Below are positions 50,874 to 59,705 of a DNA stretch of 64,000 nt, piece by piece. The stretch spans positions 2,923 to 66,922 of the forward strand of contig PBSL01000004.1 of assembly GCA_002726205.1 (NCBI GenBank). The letters run 5' to 3'. Below the pieces are notes generated by a model, which did not search any database, had not been told where the DNA came from, and saw only the letters and a program-made list of their open reading frames with translations. Origin of the DNA: Planctomycetaceae bacterium. Lineage in GTDB: Bacteria; Planctomycetota; Planctomycetia; Planctomycetales; Planctomycetaceae. Both the position numbers and the translations under genes were made by a program. Within the stretch, counting starts at the first letter, position 1; each line of letters opens with the position of its first letter.

Positions 50874-51782
50874 ATGCAGGCAGCCATCGAAGGCTTCCAG
50901 CGGTACCTGCGGATCGAGCGGAACGCCTCTCCGCTGACCCTGAAGTCCTATGCCGAAGATCTGGCCGCTCTGGTCGAGTTCTTTCGTGCCACCGGGGCCA
51001 TCCCGTTGGCGCCGGCTGATGTCACGATCGGGCAGCTGCGGGGCTACGTGGCCGACTTGCACCAGCGGGGCTACGCTCGCAGCACGATCGCACGGCGGCT
51101 GGCCTGCCTGCGAAGCTTCTTCGAGTATTGTTGTCGTGAACATCTTGCGGAAACCAATCCGGCGCGATCATTGCGGACCCCGCGCCAGGGACAGCGACTG
51201 CCGCATTTTCTGACGACCGACCAGGTGGCGTCGTTGCTCGAGGCTCCGGCGGAAGATCAACCGGCAGGACTTCGCGACCGTGCCATCCTGGAAACACTCT
51301 ATTCGGCGGGACTGCGTGTCAGCGAACTGGTCGCGCTGGACACGACCGACTGGGACCGCGACAGCAACGTGCTCCGCGTTCTCGGCAAGGGACGCAAGGA
51401 GCGGATTGCTCCGGTCGGTCGCTTCGCAGCCAGGGCACTGCTGGCCTGGCTGGACGTTCGCACACCGGCTGACGAGCTGGTCGAAGACCAACGACACGCG
51501 ATGTTCCTGAACCGCTTTGGACGGCGGCTGACGTCCCGCAGCGTGGGCCGCCTGCTGGAAAAGTACATCGCCGTTACCGGGTTGGACCAGTTGACCTCAC
51601 CCCACACGCTGCGACACAGTTTTGCCAGCCACATGCTCGATGGAGGAGCCGATCTCCGCAGCGTCCAGGAGTTACTCGGCCACAAGAGCCTGACAACAAC
51701 ACAGATCTACACGCACGTCAGTACGCGGCGACTACGGGAAACCTACGAGCGGTCACATCCTCACGCTTCGGGACGTGGATAG
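50874..51782 (+). CDS. xerC: Tyrosine recombinase XerC
   Basis: 302 residues, standard for XerC/XerD. An N-terminal SAM-like domain ([23 protein letters not shown]) leads to the catalytic domain. The catalytic residues are Arg in [12 protein letters not shown], His-x-x-Arg in [12 protein letters not shown], His in LLGHKSLTT and the Tyr nucleophile in QIYTHVS. It resolves chromosome dimers at dif. GAGGCGG precedes the ATG. Type XerC rather than XerD is inferred from general pattern only. No integration elements are nearby, so it looks like a housekeeping recombinase. Confidence 0.9.
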   Translation: MQAAIEGFQRYLRIERNASPLTLKSYAEDLAALVEFFRATGAIPLAPADVTIGQLRGYVADLHQRGYARSTIARRLACLRSFFEYCCREHLAETNPARSLRTPRQGQRLPHFLTTDQVASLLEAPAEDQPAGLRDRAILETLYSAGLRVSELVALDTTDWDRDSNVLRVLGKGRKERIAPVGRFAARALLAWLDVRTPADELVEDQRHAMFLNRFGRRLTSRSVGRLLEKYIAVTGLDQLTSPHTLRHSFASHMLDGGADLRSVQELLGHKSLTTTQIYTHVSTRRLRETYERSHPHASGRG

Positions 51783-51784
51783 TC

Positions 51785-52762
51785 TCAACCGGCTTCGGCC
51801 GGTTCGCGTTTCCAGCCCCGCTCGACAAACATTGCCACGTGCTCGGGCGACACGAACAACCGGTCCTCGGCGTGAGGAATCCGGTAATAGTGTTCCGGTC
51901 GCAGCAGCAGACCATCATCGGCGTTCAGGTCAATCACCCACCGAGTGGGCCGCGACCGCCTCGCGAGAAAGCGGAGTTCAAAGGGTTCGACCTGCAAGGG
52001 ATCCATCGCGTCAAAGATTCCTCGATGAGCTGCTCGGGCGGCGGCCACATCGCGGCGGATTCGTCCCAGCGATTCGTCGAGCAAGGCCTGTCGCTTCATT
52101 CCCCGGGGACTGGGAACGGCCTCGAGGATCGAGGCCCGCTTGCGCCAGGGATTCACGTTGGGCCAGATGAAATAGGCACACGCCTGGCCCAGTTTCAACA
52201 GTCGCTCGTTGTAACTGAGTGGACGCGGAGTCGGCAGAAGCCGGTTCGGCTGATTGCGATTGATGAAGCACAGAAACCGGCCGTACCCATCCATGATCTC
52301 ATAGCCAAAGACCATGAACATCTCGAAAGTCTCTTCGGTCTTCTTCATCACCTTGATGTCGCCGGAGATCTCCCGCTCGAGGGCCAATTCCGCCGCCCGC
52401 GCGTGTCGGTAGTGGTTGGCGGACGCATCAGGACGCAATCGCCCTCGCAACCATCGACGCAGTCCTTCGGGCAGTGGTTTGGAGAACTTCGGGAGTGACT
52501 CGCCGAACGGATCGCTCAGGAACTTGCTCCAGATCGGGTCATTGAGTTTGAGGAACCGTGTCTCCCCGGGGGCACGAAAACTGATCTCCGGCGTATCGAT
52601 GCCCAGCAACCGCACGCCGACATCGCCGACGGCCCGAACGATCACCGTGTCACCATCATGAGCCTGTTCGGCAACCGTCCCCTGCCGCATCATCCTCGAG
52701 CCCAGCGACGCCACGCCACTGGTCAGATTGGTCCGGTCATTAAATCGGATCGCTCTCGCCAT
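51785..52762 (-). CDS. Thermonuclease (SNase)-like domain protein
   Basis: 325 residues from ATG at 52762. The N-terminal part shows the staphylococcal nuclease-like beta-barrel start: GTVAEQAHDGDTVIVRAVGDVGVRLLGIDTPE, the strand-loop-strand with Asp and the Arg of the family. An insertion then follows (FLKLNDPIWSKFLSDPFG...), then YGRFLCFINR and ERLLKLGQACAYF, consistent with the second half. The C-terminal 90 residues are an extra domain. A deoxyribonuclease/ribonuclease role is the family expectation. It is convergent with xerC, 2 nt apart, and divergent from pheT. Confidence 0.65.
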   Translation of the reverse strand: MARAIRFNDRTNLTSGVASLGSRMMRQGTVAEQAHDGDTVIVRAVGDVGVRLLGIDTPEISFRAPGETRFLKLNDPIWSKFLSDPFGESLPKFSKPLPEGLRRWLRGRLRPDASANHYRHARAAELALEREISGDIKVMKKTEETFEMFMVFGYEIMDGYGRFLCFINRNQPNRLLPTPRPLSYNERLLKLGQACAYFIWPNVNPWRKRASILEAVPSPRGMKRQALLDESLGRIRRDVAAARAAHRGIFDAMDPLQVEPFELRFLARRSRPTRWVIDLNADDGLLLRPEHYYRIPHAEDRLFVSPEHVAMFVERGWKREPAEAG

Positions 52763-52838
52763 CGTGCTCACCTCTGCCCTGTGTCCTGGCCTGCTGCGAC
52801 GCGACAGGATAGCACGCGGTCGGGCATGGCAGGTACCC

Positions 52839-52867
52839 TTTTCATCACCGGAAACGGACCCTAGATT
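52839..52867 (+). promoter_or_regulatory. Possible pheT promoter
   Basis: TTTTCA (52839-52844), 17-nt spacer, TAGATT (52862-52867), about 43 nt from the predicted start to the pheT ATG. Confidence 0.33.
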
Positions 52868-52916
52868 AAGCGTTGCCGGGATCTCCCGGGCGGACACAAG
52901 CTGGAGTAATTCGTCG

Positions 52917-54935
52917 ATGATTGTCAGTTGGGATTGGCTGGGCGAGTTCGTTCGACTCGACATGCCCCTGGACGAGTTGACCTTGCGGCTGACGATGTCG
53001 GGGCTGAACCTCGAGGGAACCGAGTCGGTCGGCCGTGATACGGCGATCGACCTGGAGGTCACCAGCAACCGGCCCGATTGCCTGGGGCATCTCGGTGTGG
53101 CCCGCGAAATCTCGGTGCTCTACGAGCGCGAGTTGCAGACCCCTTTCGTTGCGCCGGAAACGGCCGACGACCCGGTCGAATCGATGACGTCGGTCGAAGT
53201 CCTCTGCCCCGAGCTGTGCCCCCGCTACACGGCCCGCGTCATCCGGGGTGTCAGCGTGGGCCCGAGTCCCGACTGGCTGGTCGAGCGACTCAAGACTGTC
53301 GGCATCACGAGCGTCAACAACATCGTCGACATCACCAATTATGTGCTGATGGAAACCGGTCAACCGCTGCACGCTTTTGACCTCGACCGGCTTTCCGGCC
53401 AGAGAATCGTGGTCAGGGAAGCCACCAAGGGTGAATCGCTCGAGGCGATCAACCACACGAGCTACTCGCTGGCTCCGGGCATGTGTGTGATCGCCGATGA
53501 CCAACATCCGGTGGCACTGGCGGGAGTCATGGGTGGGGCGGCGACAGAAATCTCCGACTCCACTTCGACGATCCTGATCGAGACAGCCGAATTCGATCCG
53601 CTCTCGGTCCGCAACACCGCGCGGACACTCTCGCTGTTCAGTGACTCCTCGTTTCGATTCGAACGGGGCATCGATGCACACGGCCTGGACAGGGCAAGCC
53701 TTCGCTGCTGCGAGTTGATCCTCCAGTTGGCGGGCGGCGAATTGCTTGACGGTGTCATCTGGGTTGGAGACCCGGCGGCTTCGGAACCGGAGACCGTCTC
53801 GATCCGCTTCGCTCAGGTGCCGCGAATTCTCGGTGTCGAGATCGCTCCCAACGAAATCGTCTCGATTCTCGAGTCGCTCGGCCTCGCACTCGTCGGCGAA
53901 CCAACACAAGACGCCGCCACGTTCCAGGTTCCCGGCTGGCGGCGAGATCTTGGACGAGAAATCGATCTGATCGAAGAGGTGGCTCGTATCTGGGGATACG
54001 ACCGGATCCCCGAGGACGCACGGGTGCCGATGACTCTCTCCGGCCCGACGCGACGCGACCGCGTGTTGGGACCGCTCCGCGACCTGTTCTGTGCCGCCGG
54101 GTTTTTCGAGGCGGTCACCATCTCGTTTGTCACCCCCGAGTTGTTTGCCCTGTTCCAACCCGAACCGGCCCGGCCGCAACTTTCGGTCGACCATTCATCG
54201 CGTCGCCAGGAAAACCTGCTGCGACAAAGCCTCGTCCCCAGCCTGCTGCAGTCGCGTCGTGAAAACGAGCGGCATGGCTGTTTCGGAGTCGATCTCTTCG
54301 AAATCGCCAACGTGTATCTCGAAGCCCAGCCCGGCAGTGCCGGTTCAGAGCCCACGCGGGTCACCGCCGTCAGCGGACGGTCATTTGCCCAGCTCAAGGG
54401 TGTCTGCGAAACGGTGACCGAACAACTGGCACCACAGGCCCGGTTGTCATGCTCGCCGTCTGACCTGGCAAGCTTCGTTCCCGGACGTGGCGCGACGATA
54501 TCGATCAACGACACCCCCTGTGGATGGCTGGGAGAACTGGCCCGGGACGTTACCGATGCACTCGACCTGCGAGATGCCGTGACCATCGTCGAACTCGACC
54601 TCGAGCAGATCGAGCAGGTCGTCGAGTTGGCTCGCAACTTCAGCAGCCTGCCCCGTTTTCCCGCGATCGAACGCGACCTGAATTTCCTGCTCGACGACAG
54701 CGTGACCTGGGACCAGCTCTCCGCGACGGTCCGCGACACCGCCGGGCCACTGCTTGACAGCGTGACCTTCGGGGGACAGTACCACGGCAAGCAGATTCCC
54801 ACCGGAAAGAAATCCTATGTCGTCACGATCGGTTATCGTTCCGCTGACCGCACGCTGACCAACGACGAGGTCGAGGAGGCCCAGGCCAATGTCGTCTCCG
54901 CCTGCGACACACGCCTGGGTGCAACGCTGCGATGA
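52917..54935 (+). CDS. pheT: Phenylalanine--tRNA ligase beta subunit (short form)
   Basis: 672 residues, against about 795 for E. coli PheT. It starts with MIVSWDWLGEFVRLDMP, goes straight from TMSGLNLEGTESV to the B1/B5-region motif LEVTSNRPDCLGHLGVAREI, and so lacks the EMAP-like tRNA-binding insert that follows residue 40 in E. coli. The B3/B4 domain (VNNIVDITNYVLMETGQPLHAFD), B5, catalytic-like core and C-terminal FDX-ACB domain (LPRFPAIERDLNFLL) are intact. PheS is not adjacent. TGGAG is 9 nt upstream. The stop overlaps dusB (ATGA). Confidence 0.92.
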   Translation: MIVSWDWLGEFVRLDMPLDELTLRLTMSGLNLEGTESVGRDTAIDLEVTSNRPDCLGHLGVAREISVLYERELQTPFVAPETADDPVESMTSVEVLCPELCPRYTARVIRGVSVGPSPDWLVERLKTVGITSVNNIVDITNYVLMETGQPLHAFDLDRLSGQRIVVREATKGESLEAINHTSYSLAPGMCVIADDQHPVALAGVMGGAATEISDSTSTILIETAEFDPLSVRNTARTLSLFSDSSFRFERGIDAHGLDRASLRCCELILQLAGGELLDGVIWVGDPAASEPETVSIRFAQVPRILGVEIAPNEIVSILESLGLALVGEPTQDAATFQVPGWRRDLGREIDLIEEVARIWGYDRIPEDARVPMTLSGPTRRDRVLGPLRDLFCAAGFFEAVTISFVTPELFALFQPEPARPQLSVDHSSRRQENLLRQSLVPSLLQSRRENERHGCFGVDLFEIANVYLEAQPGSAGSEPTRVTAVSGRSFAQLKGVCETVTEQLAPQARLSCSPSDLASFVPGRGATISINDTPCGWLGELARDVTDALDLRDAVTIVELDLEQIEQVVELARNFSSLPRFPAIERDLNFLLDDSVTWDQLSATVRDTAGPLLDSVTFGGQYHGKQIPTGKKSYVVTIGYRSADRTLTNDEVEEAQANVVSACDTRLGATLR

Positions 54936-56032
54936 CCGGTCCGGTCGAGACACCCGTTGCTGCCCCACGACCACCACCGTCTGCGCTGAGAATTGGTCGA
55001 CTGCGGTTGGCATCGCGGTACCTGCTCTCGCCCCTGGCGGGTTTCACGAACCTGTCCTTCCGCCGCGCGATCCATGAACTGGGAGGCGCCGGCCTGTGCA
55101 CGACCGACCTGGTCAACGCCCGCAGCCTGTTGGCAAGACGTCCCAAGGCGCTGGAGCTGATCCAGACCTGCCCGGCGGACCGACCACTGGCAATCCAGAT
55201 CTTCGGACACGAGCCAGGGATTGTCGCCGACGCCGCCCGCCTCCTCGAAACCGAATTCGATCTCGACTCGGTCGACATCAACATGGGCTGTCCGGTGGCC
55301 CGGATCGCCCACAACGGGGCCGGTGCCGCAATGATGAAGCAGACCGATGCGACGATCTCCCTGGTTCGCGAGGTCGTCGAGGCGGTCGAATTGCCCGTCA
55401 CGGTCAAGATGCGACTGGGATGGGACAGTCAGTCCCTGACCGCACCATGGTTTGCCGCCGCCTTCGAGAAGATCGGCGTCGCAGCAATCACCATCCATGG
55501 GCGCACGCGAGAACAGGGATTCAGCGGCCAAGTCAGTCTCGATGGCATCCGCCGGGTTGTCGAGGCTGTCGAGACAATCCCGGTGATCGGAAATGGCGAC
55601 ATCCGCTGCGTGGCCGATGCGGCGAGAATGATCGAGGTCACCGGTTGCGATGGGGTCTCGATCGGACGAGGTGCTTTGGCCAATCCGTGGATCTTCCGTC
55701 AACTGGTGCAGTGGGAGCACTCCGGAAGCTGGGATCCAGCCGGTGACTTCGACGATCGGCTCACGCTGCTGTTGAGACAATTCGACTTCCTTGTCGAACA
55801 AAAGGGAATCGATCGAGCCGTTGTCAGCTTTCGACGCATGATCCACTGGTACCTGAAGTCGATGCGGGTTCGCCGCGGATTGCGACACCGATTTCAACAG
55901 GTGCAAACACGACAGGAATTTGACGCGGCCATTGAACGGGTCCGTGTCGAGGGGCCTCGAAAATTCTCTCGCTCACCGGAGCCAGCCGTCAGCGAGATCC
56001 CCGTCCCCGCCGGTCCCAATGCGCACTGGTAG
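54932..56032 (+). CDS. tRNA-dihydrouridine synthase (DusB-type)
   Basis: 366-residue FMN-dependent enzyme that reduces uridines in the tRNA D-loop. The TIM-barrel motifs are SPLAGFTNLSFRRAIHELG, the active-site Cys in DINMGCPVARI, VKMRLGWD, TIHGRTREQGFSG, and the FMN phosphate site IGNGDIR and GRGALANPWIF. The sequence is DusB-like (bacterial housekeeping dihydrouridine synthase), but assignment to DusA/B/C needs comparison. It starts inside the pheT stop, so the two tRNA genes are co-translated. Confidence 0.92.
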   Translation: MTGPVETPVAAPRPPPSALRIGRLRLASRYLLSPLAGFTNLSFRRAIHELGGAGLCTTDLVNARSLLARRPKALELIQTCPADRPLAIQIFGHEPGIVADAARLLETEFDLDSVDINMGCPVARIAHNGAGAAMMKQTDATISLVREVVEAVELPVTVKMRLGWDSQSLTAPWFAAAFEKIGVAAITIHGRTREQGFSGQVSLDGIRRVVEAVETIPVIGNGDIRCVADAARMIEVTGCDGVSIGRGALANPWIFRQLVQWEHSGSWDPAGDFDDRLTLLLRQFDFLVEQKGIDRAVVSFRRMIHWYLKSMRVRRGLRHRFQQVQTRQEFDAAIERVRVEGPRKFSRSPEPAVSEIPVPAGPNAHW

Positions 56033-56058
56033 ACCACGCTGGCAGCACGGCCCGGGGT

Positions 56059-57360
56059 TCAGAGGGCCGGATCGACTTCGGCCGATTCGACAATTTCACC
56101 CTGAACTCTCAACCGCAGCACGCGGCGCTTGTCGGCGGCGTCTACGAAGAACCGCCACTGGTTCCAGGCAAACTCCTCGTCCTTCAGGGGAATCCGGCCA
56201 AAGCGGGTGATCACGAAACCCGCGAGAGTGTCGTAGTTCTCGTCCTCGGGAATCCCGAAACCGAATCGTTCGTTGAGGTCATCAATATGTGCCCGGGCAT
56301 CGATCTCGCTCAATCCCGGGCCGAGTGAACGGATCAGTTCCCCGCTGACCTCGTCGTATTCATCCTCGATCTCACCGACAATCTCCTCGAGGACGTCTTC
56401 GAGTGTCACCAAACCGGCCACGCCCCCGTATTCGTCGAGCACGATTGCCAGATGGACCTTCTCGCGCTTCAACGTCTCCAGCAACGTGTCGATCCCGGTG
56501 GTTTCGGGGACATAAAACGGTTCGCGGACAACCTCCCGCAATTCTGAGGGTCCGACCGAATCGCCGGATTGCAGATGCCCGAGCAGGTCTTTGGCGTAGA
56601 GGATGCCGACGATGTCGTCTGTCGATTCACCGACGACGGGGACCCGCGTGTGCCCGGCTGCCAGCAACTGCTGACGTGCCTCTTCAAGACTCTCATCGGC
56701 ATCGATGCAGACCATGTCGGTTCGTGGGGTCATCACCGCGGCCACGTCCTCATCGTGAAGATCCATGACCTGATGGATCATCGTTCTCGCCGCATTCTCG
56801 AGTACTCCACCGCGTTGCCCCTCATCGACAACGCTGCGGATTTCCTCGCTCAGAGCCGCCACGTCACCGGTCGCCGGTTCGACCCGTCCGGCCACTCGAT
56901 GAAGCAGGCGATCAGTCCCCCTCGCCACGGCCAGCAGCGGTTCCAGTACCAGTGTCACCCCCACCAACAGCCGCCAACTCCGCACCAGAAAGGCCTCGCC
57001 CCAGACACGTCCCAGCCCCCAGGGAAAGACCACGTCGGCAAACAGGAACACGATCGCAGCCGCCCCGATTGTCGCGGTAATCGACCAGGCGTTCCATTCG
57101 TCCAGGACCGGCCGCAACCAGTTCACCCACCAGGTCACCGTCACCACCAGGGTGACCACGTGCAGAATGGCAACGCCGAGTTGAACACGTTCCCGTCGCG
57201 CGAGGATTTCACCAAACAGCTCCGCCCGACCCCGTTCCCGGCAAACCACTTCAAGGTGGCTGCGAGAGAATTCCCGCAAGCTGATCCTGGCGACCGCAGT
57301 GAGCATCACCAGCAGCAACAAGCCGACGACGGTCGAAAAGAACACGAGACTGTCGATCAA
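56059..57360 (-). CDS. CBS-domain transporter-associated protein, HlyC/CorC (CNNM-type)
   Basis: 433 residues. The N-terminal DUF21/CNNM membrane domain has four hydrophobic segments (about 3-25, 61-82, 95-115, 127-147). It is followed by two CBS domains (DEDVAAVMTPRTDMVCIDADE...DIVGILYAKDLLG and REPFYVPETTGIDTLLETLKREKVHLAIVLDEYGGVAGLVTLEDVLEEIVG) and a C-terminal CorC_HlyC domain. Proteins of this group take part in Mg2+ or Co2+ efflux or tolerance. The ATG overlaps the ybeY stop, in a phoH-pgpH-ybeY-corC cluster conserved in bacteria. Confidence 0.9.
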   Translation of the reverse strand: MIDSLVFFSTVVGLLLLVMLTAVARISLREFSRSHLEVVCRERGRAELFGEILARRERVQLGVAILHVVTLVVTVTWWVNWLRPVLDEWNAWSITATIGAAAIVFLFADVVFPWGLGRVWGEAFLVRSWRLLVGVTLVLEPLLAVARGTDRLLHRVAGRVEPATGDVAALSEEIRSVVDEGQRGGVLENAARTMIHQVMDLHDEDVAAVMTPRTDMVCIDADESLEEARQQLLAAGHTRVPVVGESTDDIVGILYAKDLLGHLQSGDSVGPSELREVVREPFYVPETTGIDTLLETLKREKVHLAIVLDEYGGVAGLVTLEDVLEEIVGEIEDEYDEVSGELIRSLGPGLSEIDARAHIDDLNERFGFGIPEDENYDTLAGFVITRFGRIPLKDEEFAWNQWRFFVDAADKRRVLRLRVQGEIVESAEVDPAL

Positions 57361-57947
57361 CGCTTCACCCTCACGGCCACCCCCAGGGCTCCCAACAGCT
57401 CACTTTCCCGTCGCCGCATCTGCTCGCGATCCGCATCGTCCAGGTCGTCGTATCCGCACAGGTGCAACAGGCCATGCACCAGGTACAACGTCAATTCATC
57501 AGCGGCAGTGCAACCAACCTCGCGGGCGACGCGGTCGGCCATGTCGGCACTGATCACGACTTCACCGCCTACCGACCGCCCTTCGCCTCGCCGTTCGTCG
57601 ATCGGTCCGTCCCAGGCGTGGAGGCTGTCACCATCCAGTGGAAAACTGAGAACATCGGTTGGCCCCTCGACCTGCAGAAACTCAAGATGCAGTCGAGCCA
57701 TTTCCTCGTCATCAACGACGGCGACGCTGATCTCGGCCCGACTGACCCTCTCGTCCCGCAAGGCCTCAAGGACCACCTCGCGCAACCGTTGCGGGGCAAG
57801 AAGTTCTTTGCCCGTACGGTCCAGCACGTCGACCCGCCAAGGCGACTCGGCCCCGCCGTTGGACGCTCCCGAAACAGACCCGGGATCGGGGTTCATACCC
57901 AACCCCGACGATCCATCGGCCGACGCCAGCTCGTGTTCATTGGTCAC
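57357..57947 (-). CDS. ybeY: Endoribonuclease/rRNA maturation factor YbeY
   Basis: 196 residues with a 40-residue low-complexity N-terminal extension. The core contains GPTDVLSFPLDG and GGEVVISADMA, and the metal motif region HGLLHLCGYDDLD. In most YbeY proteins the third zinc ligand is a His (H-x3-H-x5-H); here the third position reads Asp. YbeY acts in 16S rRNA 3'-end processing and ribosome quality control. Position between pgpH and corC supports the assignment. Confidence 0.9.
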   Translation of the reverse strand: MTNEHELASADGSSGLGMNPDPGSVSGASNGGAESPWRVDVLDRTGKELLAPQRLREVVLEALRDERVSRAEISVAVVDDEEMARLHLEFLQVEGPTDVLSFPLDGDSLHAWDGPIDERRGEGRSVGGEVVISADMADRVAREVGCTAADELTLYLVHGLLHLCGYDDLDDADREQMRRRESELLGALGVAVRVKR

Positions 57948-57949
57948 GA

Positions 57950-59602
57950 TCAGGCAGTCCGCTCTTTGGGATAGGTGACTCGGCCATGGTAGATGCCGAT
58001 CAATGACTTGGTCAGGGATTCCTCGACCAGGTGCAGTTCCGTCAAGGTCAAACCACTTTCCTCGAATTGGCCATCGAGCAATCTTTCCAGCGCGAGCTGG
58101 TGAACCAGGCCTTTCAATCGCTTGGGCGTCGGCTCCGACAGCGCCCGGCTGGCGCTTTCGACCGCGTCGGCGAGCATCATCACCCCGGCTTCCCGGGTCT
58201 GGGGCCGTGGACCGGGATAGCGAAACGACGATTCCAGGGCATCGGTTCGGTGGTCCGGCTGGTCACTCGCCTGTTCCTCGGCCCGGTGAAAGAAATATTC
58301 CACCAGGGTCGTTCCGTGGTGCTGCTCGATGCAATCGAGCAATGGCTGAGGGAGGCTGTGTTGCCTCGCCAATTCCACGCCATCCTTGACGTGCCCGATA
58401 ATAATCAACGTGCTCATCGCCGGTGCCAACTCCTCGTGCCGACTCTTCATCCCCTCGGTCATGTTCTCGACAAAGTACTCCGGCTTGAGCATCTTGCCGA
58501 TGTCGTGAAAATAGGCTCCCACACGGACCAGCAGTCCGTTGGCGCCAATCCGGTCCGCCGCCGCTTCACCAATCGTGCCGACGACAATCGAGTGGTTGTA
58601 GGTGCCAGGGGCACGCTGAACCAGTTCCTGCAGCAAGGGGTGCGAAGCGTCACCCATTTCCAGCAAGCTGATGTCGGTCACCACTCCGAACACCGACTCG
58701 ATAAACGGCAGGCTGCCGGCGACCAGGTACCCCGCGACCAGGCACCAGAGAAATCCTCGCAACGCCCATAACACCTGCGTGCCGTTGGAAAACACCTCGA
58801 CAACATCCGGAGCCATCACCGCCACGGTGCCCAGGTCGACCACCAGGAAAACCAGGCCCGACCACAGGCCCACCTTGATTACCGTCGAGCGTGACGAAAC
58901 CTGGGACAGGGGCAGGACCGCGGTAGCCGAGACGCTCAGCATCACGATGAAGTGACCAATGTCAACCACCGTCGACAGGGTCAGGATCAACGACAGCGTC
59001 AATGCCGTCAGAATCGCCAGCACCTGGTTCCAGGCAATCGCAAAAACCATCACCGTGACAAGCACGGGAATCACCTCGGCACGCCAGGGATCGGCTGACA
59101 GCAATCGCCCGACCGCAACAGCCAACACCAGCATGGCAAGAAACACGCCCAACCGCCCGGCATGCCCGACGATCGCCGGCTGGGTTCGAACCAGCCAGGT
59201 GCCGTTGATCATCAACAAGACCGTCAACAAGGCCGCCACGGTCCCACTGCGAAGCAAACGCCGTTGCAGCGAGCGGGGTTGATTGGCATGGATCTGCTGG
59301 ATTCGATTGAGTACCCCGCGATCGATCTTCCCACCCGGTTCGAGCAGTCGACGATTCGTTTGTTCCGGATCGTCCAGGCCATGAACCGGTCGGTCACCAA
59401 GTCGCCAGGTCTGCGGAGACTTCCAACCCTCGACGACGACCAGCATCGCCGCGAGGGTTCCCAGGCACATCAGCAACCGCAACTGGACACCACGATCGCG
59501 CAGGGTTCGCCGCAACCAGCCACCCAGCGAGGCGGTGCCACCGATCTCGGCCGCACGCGAACCACGCGTGCCTCGATCCGTTTTTTGGCCAAACAACGAC
59601 AT
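57950..59602 (-). CDS. 7TM-HD phosphodiesterase, PgpH (c-di-AMP phosphodiesterase) family
   Basis: 550 residues. A first membrane helix (about 42-58), a short outside segment (about 60-115), then six to seven helices (about 118-305), and the cytosolic HD domain: LLQELVQRAPGTYNHSIVVG, VGAYFHDIGKMLKPEYFVEN, IIIGHVKDGVELARQHSLPQ, ADAVESASRAL. The motif H-D plus HDIGK matches the PgpH c-di-AMP phosphodiesterase type. Listeria PgpH carries a sensing region of over 200 residues between the first two helices; here it is only about 60. GAGGAA is upstream of the ATG. It is 2 nt from ybeY. Confidence 0.88.
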   Translation of the reverse strand: MSLFGQKTDRGTRGSRAAEIGGTASLGGWLRRTLRDRGVQLRLLMCLGTLAAMLVVVEGWKSPQTWRLGDRPVHGLDDPEQTNRRLLEPGGKIDRGVLNRIQQIHANQPRSLQRRLLRSGTVAALLTVLLMINGTWLVRTQPAIVGHAGRLGVFLAMLVLAVAVGRLLSADPWRAEVIPVLVTVMVFAIAWNQVLAILTALTLSLILTLSTVVDIGHFIVMLSVSATAVLPLSQVSSRSTVIKVGLWSGLVFLVVDLGTVAVMAPDVVEVFSNGTQVLWALRGFLWCLVAGYLVAGSLPFIESVFGVVTDISLLEMGDASHPLLQELVQRAPGTYNHSIVVGTIGEAAADRIGANGLLVRVGAYFHDIGKMLKPEYFVENMTEGMKSRHEELAPAMSTLIIIGHVKDGVELARQHSLPQPLLDCIEQHHGTTLVEYFFHRAEEQASDQPDHRTDALESSFRYPGPRPQTREAGVMMLADAVESASRALSEPTPKRLKGLVHQLALERLLDGQFEESGLTLTELHLVEESLTKSLIGIYHGRVTYPKERTA

Positions 59603-59705
59603 CCGGGTTCCTCAGTTACCGATCAAATCGCGATCGCAATCGGCCACCATCACGGTGCGACGACAACCCGCCATCCCTGTTCTTGACGATGCCATTCTTC
59701 TCGGG

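Noticed and set aside
50874-51782. xerC as an integrase of a genomic island
   Set aside because: Length and motifs match housekeeping XerC; there are no tRNA, direct repeats or phage genes nearby.
56569-57978. Plus-strand frame of 469 codons opposite the corC-like and ybeY genes
   Set aside because: Antisense artefact; residues are Arg/His/Pro/Gln-rich with no recognised motif.
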